Shown piece after piece: positions 8,782 through 17,153 of a DNA stretch of 64,000 nucleotides; within the stretch, counting starts at the first letter, position 1; each line of letters begins with the position of its first letter. The notes below the pieces were generated by a model that saw nothing but the letters and a program-made list of their open reading frames with translations, had not been told where the DNA came from and did not search any database. A program made the translations under genes and the position numbers. Location of the stretch: contig NZ_FNCI01000003.1 in assembly GCF_900100755.1 (NCBI RefSeq), positions 62,001 through 126,000 on the forward strand. Direction: 5' to 3'. Source of the DNA: Onishia taeanensis (GTDB lineage: Bacteria; Pseudomonadota; Gammaproteobacteria; Pseudomonadales; Halomonadaceae).

Positions 8782-10575
8782 ATGTGCGGCATATTTTTTT
8801 GCAAAGTTCTTGATGAGTCAGTGTACGATCATTTCGACCTGGACGAGCTATTTGCGAGATCTCTTGAAAAGATGAGGTACCGCGGAGAAGATAATGTGGC
8901 CGTTCGGAAAATAAATGGACTTTACTTTGGCCACGCGCGCCTGGCCATAAATGGTTTGAATTCGGCTTCCAATCAGCCTGTAGTAACTAGTGACTACGCT
9001 CTTATATTTAATGGAGAGTATTATAATTATAAAGAAGCTTACCCGAACAGGGAGTCAGATACGCTTGCGTTATTCGACTATTTGCAGGAAAGAAGGTATG
9101 CCCACTCTTCTGTGAATGGGCCATATGCTTATGCATGGTATGATAAAAAGAGTAACAAGGTTTTCTTTCGTAGAGATTTTTTTGGTGAAAAACCTCTTTA
9201 TTACTACATGGATAAAAAAGTTTTGGTGGTGTCATCCACGCTTAAATCCATTCTGTCTTTTGTGAAGGGGATCGGTGTTGAGGTTCGGCTTAATGTTGAA
9301 TCTTTGCGAAGTGATTATGTGATAAATGGTTTTATCAGGGAACCTGAAACCATCTGGAAAGGTATATATGAGGTTCCGCCGAACCACTCACTTATCTTAG
9401 AAGGTTTGGAAGTTTCTCTGCAGAAGGAGAAGATCGGCTTTTTAGCTAATGCCGGGCCTGCAGCAGCTGAAAGTTATGTGGAGCATTCACTAATAGCTAG
9501 AGACGTCGATGCGGCTCTGTTACTGAGTTCTGGTGTGGACTCGAGTTATCTTTTGGTAAAGTCGATTGAGGCGGGTGCCGGCTTATCACTGGTAACTTAT
9601 GGAGGTGGTGAGGGTGCTGGGGAAGTTGGGGAAGTTGGTGAAGTTGAAGAAAACCTATCTTCCATAGACTTGAATAAAGCCGGCTGTCAATTTTCCTCAC
9701 TCCAAAGAGATAATGAAGGTCATCCGGTAAATATCAGAGAAGAGCTTGAGTATTATGCAGATATCATGGAGCAGCCCACCTCAGACGGCCTTCAGGTGCA
9801 TAGGATCTTGCAGCACCTAAAAATGGAATTCCCTCATCTGAAAGTGGTTTACTCTGGTTTGGGAGGTGACGAGATATTTGGCGGTTATCCATCTTTCAAG
9901 AATTACCAGATAGTCAATATATTGGCCGGAATTCCTCGGGCATCGCTTCTTGTGCCAAAAATGAGAAGGTTTTTAGAGGGGAGGACAATACTTGGTGAAT
10001 GGAGCGTTATGGCATATTACTTTCTGTATAGGGCCGACCCATTGTTCGTAAAAAAGGAATGCGCGGATAGGGTCAAAGAGTCCTATGAGCGGTTTAAAAA
10101 AGGTGTTTATGAATCGGTTCCAGAAGAACTTATGGAGAGGTTCAAGAAGTGCTCCGGCATGCAGCTAAAGTTTCTTGAGACGTTCGATTACTGCAAGAAC
10201 CAGTTGCTGAGAGATATGGATAATATCTCTATGCATCATGGTGTTGAAGCCAGAGTTCCTCTTCTTAACCCTTACCTCATTATCCAGCCCGTAGACAATA
10301 AGAAAAACCTGAAAGAATACGTGCAAGCTAGGACAAAAATATCTTTTGGGAAGAAGAAGGGGTTTTCTATTCTCGATAGCGAAAGCTTGGATGTATACAA
10401 AGACTCCTTGAGTGGTAATAAGAAAACCCTTGATACGGTGTTCGGAGACAATATCTGCAATGGTTATGCTCTTTCCGATATTGGTCTTATGAGGAAGTTC
10501 TCGTTTATTGCAGAGTGGTTGAAAGCGAACGTTGTCGTTTCTGAGGCAGATGGCAGCACGTTGGTAGCCAAATGA
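8782..10575 (+). CDS. Asparagine synthase-like glutamine amidotransferase
   Basis: A 597-residue AsnB-type protein. The class II glutaminase domain starts with the nucleophile Cys2 (MCGIF) and has HARLAINGL, NGEYYNY and RDFFGEKPLYYY. The synthetase domain has the PP-loop LLSSGVDSS near residue 250 and SGLGGDEIFGGY near residue 363. It would use glutamine ammonia and ATP to amidate a carboxylate. In polysaccharide loci such homologues (for example WbpS) amidate uronic acids rather than aspartate, and UDP-uronate-forming dehydrogenases are encoded nearby. The PP-loop is SSGVDSS instead of SGGxDSS, a mild variant. A perfect AGGAGA precedes the ATG. An in-frame GEV repeat lies just after the PP-loop. 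Confidence 0.8.
   Translation: MCGIFFCKVLDESVYDHFDLDELFARSLEKMRYRGEDNVAVRKINGLYFGHARLAINGLNSASNQPVVTSDYALIFNGEYYNYKEAYPNRESDTLALFDYLQERRYAHSSVNGPYAYAWYDKKSNKVFFRRDFFGEKPLYYYMDKKVLVVSSTLKSILSFVKGIGVEVRLNVESLRSDYVINGFIREPETIWKGIYEVPPNHSLILEGLEVSLQKEKIGFLANAGPAAAESYVEHSLIARDVDAALLLSSGVDSSYLLVKSIEAGAGLSLVTYGGGEGAGEVGEVGEVEENLSSIDLNKAGCQFSSLQRDNEGHPVNIREELEYYADIMEQPTSDGLQVHRILQHLKMEFPHLKVVYSGLGGDEIFGGYPSFKNYQIVNILAGIPRASLLVPKMRRFLEGRTILGEWSVMAYYFLYRADPLFVKKECADRVKESYERFKKGVYESVPEELMERFKKCSGMQLKFLETFDYCKNQLLRDMDNISMHHGVEARVPLLNPYLIIQPVDNKKNLKEYVQARTKISFGKKKGFSILDSESLDVYKDSLSGNKKTLDTVFGDNICNGYALSDIGLMRKFSFIAEWLKANVVVSEADGSTLVAK
9619..9645 (+). repeat. Three 9-bp tandem repeats in the AsnB-like gene
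   Basis: Three copies of GG(G/T)GAAGTT encode Gly-Glu-Val three times, after a Gly/Glu-rich stretch (GGGEGAGEV). The unit is a multiple of three, so gain or loss would change protein length without a frameshift. It lies in the loop after the PP-loop strand, where AsnB family members usually have a short variable segment. Confidence 0.8.
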
Positions 10576-10656
10576 AATTGGCGCTTTTAGTGAGGCTAGG
10601 GATAACCGGCAATCTCATTCAAGGCTGTCAATAACGCAAGGAATAACGAGAATAAG

Positions 10657-11469
10657 ATGATGGATAAGTCACGTGACCCTCTGGTGAGCTTCTATATGAC
10701 GGTAAGGAATGGACTTCCATTCCTTCCTGGCTCTATCGAAAGCATTAGAAAACAAACCTATTCTAACTGGGAGGCTGTGATCGTTGATGATGGGTCCTTC
10801 GATAATACGTTGGAATATTTGCGTGAAGTTGAGAAGATAGACCCGCGCTTCAGGGTTATTGCTACAGATGGGGTTGGTCGTGGCAAAGCGTTGAATATGG
10901 CGATCGAGAGCGCGCGGGGAGAGTATGTGGCGAATTTAGATTCTGACGACTTGTCACATCCACAGCGTTTAGAGGTTCAGGTTAGTATTTTATTGGCTAC
11001 TAAATGCAGCCTGCTATATAGTGAAACTAGCTACATTCATGATGATGATGATATCGAGTGGCCTCATCTCTCCCAGCCGATAAGTCACCATGTTGAAGAT
11101 GTGTCGATGGACTTGATGAAAAGAAATCCGGTTAGTCATATAAGTGTGATTTGCCAGCGGAGTGCAATCATAGAAGTTGGGTTTTATAGTGAAGTTAGAA
11201 AATCTCAGCTTGACTATGAGCTATGGTTCAGGCTCGTAAAAAACGGCGTCGCGTTGCAGAGGACGAGCTACTGTCTTGCCGCTAAAAGGATTCACACTGC
11301 GCAGTCGTTTGAGAATAAGAAACGCATAAAATACCTCTTTTCTAGCATGTTGTTACAAAATAAGATTATCAGCGAGATAGATGGGGGAATCAGGTATCGT
11401 CCTTATCCCTTTTTACGCTTCATCTATGGCCTTTTGCCACAGAAGCTAAGGGTGCGCCGCACACGCTGA
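10657..11469 (+). CDS. Glycosyltransferase family 2
   Basis: A 270-residue GT-A fold glycosyltransferase. It starts VSFYMTVRNGLPFL and carries the nucleotide-binding VIVDDGSFDNT near residue 45. The DxD-type motif NLDSDD lies near residue 94, and an acceptor region follows with YELWFRLVKNG. No membrane helices are seen, so it probably works at the inner face of the cytoplasmic membrane, extending an undecaprenyl-linked repeat unit. Two ATGs are adjacent at the start (10657 and 10660). It sits in the AT-rich part of the locus, 81 bases after the AsnB-like gene. Donor and acceptor cannot be predicted. Confidence 0.85.
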   Translation: MMDKSRDPLVSFYMTVRNGLPFLPGSIESIRKQTYSNWEAVIVDDGSFDNTLEYLREVEKIDPRFRVIATDGVGRGKALNMAIESARGEYVANLDSDDLSHPQRLEVQVSILLATKCSLLYSETSYIHDDDDIEWPHLSQPISHHVEDVSMDLMKRNPVSHISVICQRSAIIEVGFYSEVRKSQLDYELWFRLVKNGVALQRTSYCLAAKRIHTAQSFENKKRIKYLFSSMLLQNKIISEIDGGIRYRPYPFLRFIYGLLPQKLRVRRTR

Positions 11470-11593
11470 CTGCCAGGTAAATTGTTACACTTCATAAAGG
11501 CTTCGATTAATCCTGTACTTTGGCGGCCATTTTGATTTTTTCATCTTTAAATTGTGCCGAGTATGAGCCATTGAAAGATGGTTGGGGGATGCC

Positions 11594-12727
11594 GTGATTT
11601 GGATAGTATTTTTGACTTTGCTCGTTGCAGGTGCATTGAGCCCAATGTATGTGTATCCTAGCGGCCAAGCTCAACCTACGGATTATGTTTTCGCGGCCAT
11701 GGTCGTTTTGGTCTATTTTCATTCGATAGCCACTTCAAGAGCGCTCCCATTGGCCAAGCTCCCGCTTTATTGGTTAGGGCTTATATGTTGGATAGTTCTG
11801 CATTGTCTGGTTTTATCGTTGCTTCTTCAGTCGACAGAGTTTTATCGTGTTATTGCCTTTTGGACATACAATGCTGCCGTCGCCTCCTGTTTTTTATATT
11901 TAATTGATTGTGACGATAAAGGTAGAGTTTACATCGAGCGGGCGATTTGTCTTGGACTAATAGTTTCTGGGTTTGGCGTCTTTCTTTCACTGAGTGAGGG
12001 CGGTCGAGTGACCGGGTTCTTTAATAACCCAAATCAACTTGCATTCTATTCTCTGCTGGGCGTCTCTTCCTTGCTGGTGATTAATAGAATGAGTTTAAAT
12101 ATTAGACCTCTGACGATCATGGCAGTGCTTTCTGCCGTTGCTGGCATATTTGCCGCGTCCTCATTAGCAGCAATTGCAGGTTTTTTGTTGGTTGTTTTCG
12201 GCTACTTGCTGGCGAATCTACAGCCGAAGAGGCTTTTTCGATTTCTGGTTTTAATCGTATCATTCTTTGTTGTCACCTCGTTCTTTGATGATCAGATTTT
12301 GAATAGTATAATTGATAATGTTTATGACAGGTCTCTTGTGGCTGGTGAGAAGTTCGACTCTATAGGTAAAGAAAGGAACTATGATCGTATCTTTGCTTTT
12401 CCCGAATATATAATTATAGGGGCCGGGGAGGGGCATCTGGAACGTTTTTATCCCTATGATAAACTAGAAATACATTCAAGCTTCGGTAATTTGTTGTTTG
12501 CATATGGCATTCCCGGTATAGGCTTGTTTTTACTCTTGGTTTTTTCTCTTTTACGAAATGCTCCACTACCTGTTTGGCTCGTCGTATCGGGGCCAATGGT
12601 ATATTCATTGACCCACATGGGGCTCAGAACAACGTTGTTCTGGATTTTCTTGGCTATCGTTTGGTCTGAGTATGGGCAGGAAAAGTCTCACGGCCATAAT
12701 TACAGAGTTCTCGGCGAAAGTTCCTGA
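11594..12727 (+). CDS. Wzy-like O-antigen/capsule polymerase (membrane protein)
   Basis: About 377 residues, largely hydrophobic with roughly ten predicted membrane helices. A conserved GRVTGFFNNPNQLAFYSLLG lies near residue 140, the NPN motif typical of the Wzy_C/O-antigen ligase superfamily, and a large loop before the last helices contains AGEGHLERFYPYDKLEIHSSFGNLLFAYG. It would polymerise repeat units at the periplasmic face. GTG at 11594 is chosen because GGGGGA lies just before it; an upstream TTG (11582) is possible. The DNA is AT-rich like the preceding genes. A 157-base gap follows, after which composition turns GC-rich. Confidence 0.7.
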   Translation: MIWIVFLTLLVAGALSPMYVYPSGQAQPTDYVFAAMVVLVYFHSIATSRALPLAKLPLYWLGLICWIVLHCLVLSLLLQSTEFYRVIAFWTYNAAVASCFLYLIDCDDKGRVYIERAICLGLIVSGFGVFLSLSEGGRVTGFFNNPNQLAFYSLLGVSSLLVINRMSLNIRPLTIMAVLSAVAGIFAASSLAAIAGFLLVVFGYLLANLQPKRLFRFLVLIVSFFVVTSFFDDQILNSIIDNVYDRSLVAGEKFDSIGKERNYDRIFAFPEYIIIGAGEGHLERFYPYDKLEIHSSFGNLLFAYGIPGIGLFLLLVFSLLRNAPLPVWLVVSGPMVYSLTHMGLRTTLFWIFLAIVWSEYGQEKSHGHNYRVLGESS

Positions 12728-12884
12728 TCTGAATTTCTTTGGAGACCAGCTACTTGTTGCTCCCATACGTGCGCTGCAATTATTTCAGTACTGGCACCTG
12801 GTGGCCCGCATTATGGAAGTGCCCATGCGGCAGGAGGCTGGCGTCCATTAACAATGCCACATGCCAGGCCGGAGGAGTGGGTAG

Positions 12885-14096
12885 ATGAAACGATTCTTGA
12901 TGATCGCTAGCTACGCTGATTCTTTGATTCACTTCCGCGGTCACCTGTTGGATTCCTTGATTGCCAATGGAATTGAGGTCCATGCCGCCTCGCCCGATGT
13001 CGCGTTTGACAACATCTGGCGGCGGCAGCTGGAGGAGAAAGGGGTCACGGTGCATGAGATCGGCATGCAGCGGACCGGGATGAATCCGCTCGTCGATTTG
13101 AGGACCTTCGCCGAACTCTATCGTCTGATGCGGCGTATTCAGCCCGATATCGTCATGGGATACACCATCAAGCCGGTGATCTACGGGACCCTCTGTGCTT
13201 GGATGTCAAGGGTTCCCAGACGGTTCGTGTTGATCACCGGCCTGGGCTATGCCTTCACCACCGATGTGTCGGGCAGGTGGTTCAGCAAGCGCCAGGGGCT
13301 GCTGTGGGTCGTACGATGCCTATACCGCGTGGCTTTGCGAGGGACCCACAAGGTGTTCTTTCAGAATCCTGATGACCAAGTGCTCTTTCGGCAGCTTAAG
13401 TTGCTGTCGGCCAAGATTCCCTCTCACGTCGTCAACGGCTCTGGAGTCGATTTGGACCAGTACGCGGTTGCGCCTCAGGCGAAAGGGCCGGTCAGATTTC
13501 TGATGATCGCCAGACTACTCGGTGACAAGGGGGTACGCGAGTATGTCAACGCCGCCCAGCAGGTACACCGGACCCATCCACAAGTAACGTTCGCCTTGGC
13601 CGGCTGGATCGATAACAACCCCGATGCCATTTCCCAACAGGAACTGGACGACTGGATCGCCGAGGGCACAGTCGATTATCTCGGCTGTCTCGATGATGTA
13701 CGGCCAGCCATTGCTGCCTGCCACGTCTACGTTCTGCCGTCTTATCGTGAAGGCACGCCTCGCACGGTACTCGAGGCCATGGCCATGGGACGGGCGGTCA
13801 TCACCAGCGATGCACCCGGCTGCCGCGAGACAGTAAGCGAGCCAGCGAACGGCTACCTGGTCCCGGTTCGCGATGCCTCGCGGCTCGCCGAAGCCATGCG
13901 CCGTTTCATTGATAATCCCGAGCTGATCGGCGCTATGGGCCGCCAGTCCCGTGAGGTCGCTGAGGCCAAGTACGACGTCAACAAGGTCAACGCGGACCTT
14001 CTCGAGCAGATGGGAATGGGGGCTAAAGCAGAGGGATGTCGTGTCGAGCCGGTCCAGTCAGAACTGCGAGGTGTATATGGCAAAACGACTCTTTGA
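12885..14096 (+). CDS. Glycosyltransferase family 4, PglA-like
   Basis: A 403-residue GT-B glycosyltransferase. The N-terminus FLMIASYADSLIHFRGHLL and the segment MGYTIKPVIYG..RFVLITGLGYAF are typical of the PglA/WbnH group, which adds HexNAc to undecaprenyl-diphospho-sugar. The GT4 donor site is YVLPSYREGTPRTVLEAMAMG near residue 285 (the EX7E signature). A strong GGAGGAG precedes the ATG. The stop lies 20 bases inside the downstream phosphoglycosyl transferase, so the two are coupled. It probably adds the second sugar of the repeat unit at the cytoplasmic membrane. Confidence 0.82.
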   Translation: MKRFLMIASYADSLIHFRGHLLDSLIANGIEVHAASPDVAFDNIWRRQLEEKGVTVHEIGMQRTGMNPLVDLRTFAELYRLMRRIQPDIVMGYTIKPVIYGTLCAWMSRVPRRFVLITGLGYAFTTDVSGRWFSKRQGLLWVVRCLYRVALRGTHKVFFQNPDDQVLFRQLKLLSAKIPSHVVNGSGVDLDQYAVAPQAKGPVRFLMIARLLGDKGVREYVNAAQQVHRTHPQVTFALAGWIDNNPDAISQQELDDWIAEGTVDYLGCLDDVRPAIAACHVYVLPSYREGTPRTVLEAMAMGRAVITSDAPGCRETVSEPANGYLVPVRDASRLAEAMRRFIDNPELIGAMGRQSREVAEAKYDVNKVNADLLEQMGMGAKAEGCRVEPVQSELRGVYGKTTL

Positions 14097-14670
14097 CGTC
14101 AGTGTCGCACTGGCGCTGCTCGTGGTGCTTTCCCCCCTGATTACCATCGTGGCGATGTTGATCGCGTTCAGGCTGGGGCGGCCAGTGTTCTTCCGCCAGT
14201 CCAGGCCAGGCCTCCATGGGCGGCCCTACGAGATCGTCAAGTTTCGAACCATGCGGGATGCGGTCGATTCACAGGGCAGACCGCTGCCCGATGAAGCAAG
14301 GATGACGCGGTTGGGGACCTGGTTACGCGCGACCAGCATCGATGAGTTGCCCGAACTTTGGAACGTCGTAAAGGGCGAAATGAGTCTGGTCGGCCCTCGG
14401 CCGCTGATGATGGAGTATTTGCCCCGTTACAGTGTCGAGCAGCAGCGCCGTCACGAGGTACTTCCCGGCATCACCGGCTGGGCCCAGGTGAATGGGCGCA
14501 ACTCGCTTTCCTGGCAAGAGAAGTTCGAGCTTGACGTTTGGTACGTGGATCACCGCACGGCATGGCTTGACCTTCGTATTCTGATGTTGACCGTTAAGAA
14601 AGTATTTTGCCGAGACGGGATCTCGGCGGAAGGGCATGTGACCGTCGAGGATTTCTATGGCAACGATTGA
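14077..14670 (+). CDS. Initiating phosphoglycosyl transferase (PglC-like sugar transferase)
   Basis: A 197-residue small monotopic phosphoglycosyl transferase. It has an N-terminal re-entrant hydrophobic helix (residues 6-30), RPGLHGRPYEIVKFRTM, the catalytic Asp-Glu dyad in IDELPELWNV near residue 87, LVGPRP and PGITGWAQVNGRN. It transfers a sugar-1-phosphate from UDP-sugar to undecaprenyl phosphate, the first step of repeat-unit assembly. The length matches PglC rather than the long WbaP/WcaJ enzymes. The ATG at 14077 overlaps the preceding GT4 gene by 20 bases and has GAGGTG upstream; an earlier in-frame start would only add non-conserved residues. With a PglA-like and PglK-like gene present, a diamino-dideoxy sugar donor is likely. 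Confidence 0.9.
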   Translation: MAKRLFDVSVALALLVVLSPLITIVAMLIAFRLGRPVFFRQSRPGLHGRPYEIVKFRTMRDAVDSQGRPLPDEARMTRLGTWLRATSIDELPELWNVVKGEMSLVGPRPLMMEYLPRYSVEQQRRHEVLPGITGWAQVNGRNSLSWQEKFELDVWYVDHRTAWLDLRILMLTVKKVFCRDGISAEGHVTVEDFYGND

Positions 14671-14737
14671 CGCTTTGGGCTAGGAATCATCTCTTTGTTA
14701 CATGAAGCCAATTCCATGGAGCCAGAGGAACCGGGTT

Positions 14738-15940
14738 ATGTCCTACGATTACGCATTGCTTGCAGATATTTCGGGGCGCGTGGGAGGCTCCTTTTACATT
14801 TTCGATAGCGAGCTGTTCGAGCGTAACTATCGAGCATTCAGGGACAGCCTGCGGCAGTATTATTCCAATGCGGATGTCGCCTATTCGTTCAAGGCCAACT
14901 ACATGCCTGCCTTGGGACGTATCCTGGATGACCTGGGCGGCATGGGTGAAGTCGTCTCTCGGCTAGAATACGATATCGCCAGACGTCACCTTCCGCCTGA
15001 TCGGGTGATCTTCAATGGCCCGGTGAAGCGGGCAGAGGATGTGAAGCATTGCCTCGCTTGCGGTTCACGCCTCAACATCGATTCGTTCAATGAGATTGAG
15101 TACCTCGAGGCCTTGTCAGAAAGTTTTGATCATATCGAGGTGGGACTAAGGATCAGCTTTTCCCTGGAGGGCCGTACCTCGAGGTTCGGTTTCTGCAGCC
15201 ACAATGGTGATCTGGAAAAAGCGCTCAAGCGGCTTCAAGCGATCGGTAATGTCACGGTCAACGGTATTCACTCCCACCTTAGTACGCGTGAAAAGAGCCT
15301 GGCGCTGTTTGCTTCGAGATCGGAAAGGATGATTGATCTGGCGGAGCGCATCAGCCCCTCCCGCCCACTGGCGTCCATCAACGTCGGGGGAGGGTTCTTT
15401 GGTGAGATACCGCCAGCGATGCGTGACCAGTTCCCCGTCGACCTTCCTTCCTTCGATGATTATGCCAGTACCATCGGCCGCATTTTCCAACAAGAGTACG
15501 GTGAGCGGGGGCCGCGGTTGATCATCGAGCCGGGTATCTCCCTGGTTGGCGATACCATGGTGCTGGTGGCCGAAGTCATCGAGATCAGAGAACGGCAGGG
15601 CACCAGGTACGCGTTGTTGGATACCAGTATCAATGTCGTTAATCCGACGCATTCGACGGCTCGGCGATGCTTCTCGATCGTACCTCGCCAGGCGCTTTCC
15701 GAACCGGGCCAGGACCACTATGTGCTAGTCGGCAACACCTGCATGGAGCACGATGTCATTGATGCGGATTTCGTGGGGCGAGTGCAGCGAGGCGATTTCA
15801 TCGTCTTTCCCAATCGCGGGGCCTATTCGAACAATTACACGCCGCCTTTCATCATGCCGCCGGCCGCGATTGTCTCGCCCCATGGTGTGATCTACAAGGA
15901 AAGGGACGGCGTTGAGAGCATCCTCGCGACCTATCGCTAG
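14738..15940 (+). CDS. Fold-type III PLP-dependent decarboxylase (DAP/ornithine decarboxylase-like)
   Basis: A 400-residue alanine-racemase-fold enzyme. The PLP lysine is Lys52 in YSFKANYMPAL. GRTSRFGF and IHSHLS line the barrel, and NVGGGFFGEIP binds phosphate. The C-terminal GNTCMEHDVI (Cys near 335) matches the Cys/Asp active-site pair of DAP and ornithine decarboxylases. The start at 14738 is preferred because GAGGAA lies 8 bases upstream; an ATG at 14702 lacks a site. It lies inside a polysaccharide operon, next to an ATP-grasp ligase, so lysine biosynthesis is unlikely. It may make an amine or decarboxylated amino acid that is attached to a sugar. The substrate is unknown. Confidence 0.78.
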   Translation: MSYDYALLADISGRVGGSFYIFDSELFERNYRAFRDSLRQYYSNADVAYSFKANYMPALGRILDDLGGMGEVVSRLEYDIARRHLPPDRVIFNGPVKRAEDVKHCLACGSRLNIDSFNEIEYLEALSESFDHIEVGLRISFSLEGRTSRFGFCSHNGDLEKALKRLQAIGNVTVNGIHSHLSTREKSLALFASRSERMIDLAERISPSRPLASINVGGGFFGEIPPAMRDQFPVDLPSFDDYASTIGRIFQQEYGERGPRLIIEPGISLVGDTMVLVAEVIEIRERQGTRYALLDTSINVVNPTHSTARRCFSIVPRQALSEPGQDHYVLVGNTCMEHDVIDADFVGRVQRGDFIVFPNRGAYSNNYTPPFIMPPAAIVSPHGVIYKERDGVESILATYR

Positions 15941-16021
15941 TGATCTGTCCTACCTGTGCCGACCGTCGGTCGGCGCCCTGACTGCCTGCAATTTCAATGA
16001 CGACCTTCCTGGAGAATGGCG

Positions 16022-17128
16022 ATGAACGTGTTGCTTACCTGCGTGGGGCGACGCAGCTACCTAGTGGACTATTTCAGGCAAGCACTGTCCGGTGAGGGCA
16101 TGGTCATCGGTGTCGACATGGATGCTGATACCGCCGGCATGGCATGTGTCGACAAGGCGTATCTCGTACCAAGGGCTGACTCCAGTGATTATATTCCGGC
16201 GTTGTTGGACATCTGTACGCGGGAGGGTGTCGGTCTGCTGGTATCGCTGTCGGACCTGGACCTGGGTCCTCTTTCTCGCGCCATTGACGCTTTCGGGCGC
16301 ATCGGCGTTAAGACGTTCGTCAGCGATCCCGGTGTCATCGAGGTTGCCAATGACAAGTGGGCCTGTTTCGAGTTTCTTAAGCGCCATCACATCCCGAGCC
16401 CTCTCACCTGCCTGCAACTCGACGAGGTGCAACAGTATCTGCGTGATGGCCGTCTTGCTTTCCCGCTGATGGTTAAGCCGAGGTGGGGCATGGGCTCGGT
16501 CTCGTTGTTTAAGGTAAACGACGTCGAGGAGTTGGCGTTCTTCTATCACCATGCCCGTAATCAGGTTCGTGACTCCTTCCTTAACGTGATCAGTCAGGAG
16601 GATATCGACCACTCTGTGATTATCCAGGAATGGCTGGAAGGCGATGAATTCGGCATTGACGTATTGCATGACTTTGACGGCGAACACGTCGCCACGGTAG
16701 TTAAACAAAAGCTCGCCATGCGGGCCGGCGAGACCGACAGGGCCATCACCGTAGAGAATAGTAGGTTAGCGAGCACCGCTGAGCGTGTTGCTGCATGTCT
16801 TCGCCACAGGGGAAACCTGGATATCGACATCATGCTCGATTGCGATGGTTTGCCGCGTGTGCTGGAACTCAATGCGCGCTTCGGTGGTGGCTATCCTTTC
16901 TCACATCTTGCCGGTGTCGATTTTCCCAGGGCATTGATAGAACTGGCGCAGGGGCGACAACCCGCCTCTTATCTATTACGTGCGTCGATTGGCGTAAGGG
17001 GCATGAAGCATATTGTGCCGACCGTATCTTCAACCCCGCGTTGCGAAAAGATGTTTGAGGCGTTACCCCAAACGGAATGCACGGCTAGCATGCAGATATC
17101 ATCGACCGGCAGCCCGCGTTCCGTATAG
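16022..17128 (+). CDS. ATP-grasp ligase (carbamoyl-phosphate-synthase-like)
   Basis: A 368-residue ATP-grasp protein. It has an N-terminal Rossmann-like pre-ATP-grasp region (MNVLLTCVGRRSYLV), then ATP-binding segments MVKPRWGMGSVS near residue 155 and IIQEWLEGDEFGIDV near 204, and the Mg-binding ELNARFGGGYPFSH near 283. Family members join a carboxylate to an amine or similar nucleophile through an acyl-phosphate. ATG at 16022 is preferred over 16016 because GGAG is then 7 bases away. It lies between a PLP decarboxylase and a DegT aminotransferase, a slot where Pgl-type clusters carry an acetyltransferase. It may acylate the new amino group of a nucleotide sugar; this is inference. Confidence 0.8.
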   Translation: MNVLLTCVGRRSYLVDYFRQALSGEGMVIGVDMDADTAGMACVDKAYLVPRADSSDYIPALLDICTREGVGLLVSLSDLDLGPLSRAIDAFGRIGVKTFVSDPGVIEVANDKWACFEFLKRHHIPSPLTCLQLDEVQQYLRDGRLAFPLMVKPRWGMGSVSLFKVNDVEELAFFYHHARNQVRDSFLNVISQEDIDHSVIIQEWLEGDEFGIDVLHDFDGEHVATVVKQKLAMRAGETDRAITVENSRLASTAERVAACLRHRGNLDIDIMLDCDGLPRVLELNARFGGGYPFSHLAGVDFPRALIELAQGRQPASYLLRASIGVRGMKHIVPTVSSTPRCEKMFEALPQTECTASMQISSTGSPRSV

Positions 17129-17153
17129 CAACGTCGCCTTGGAGGGCGTCAGA

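Noticed and set aside
9619-9645. Phase-variation repeat causing on/off switching
   Set aside because: The unit is 9 bases, so copy changes keep the frame. At most protein length would vary.
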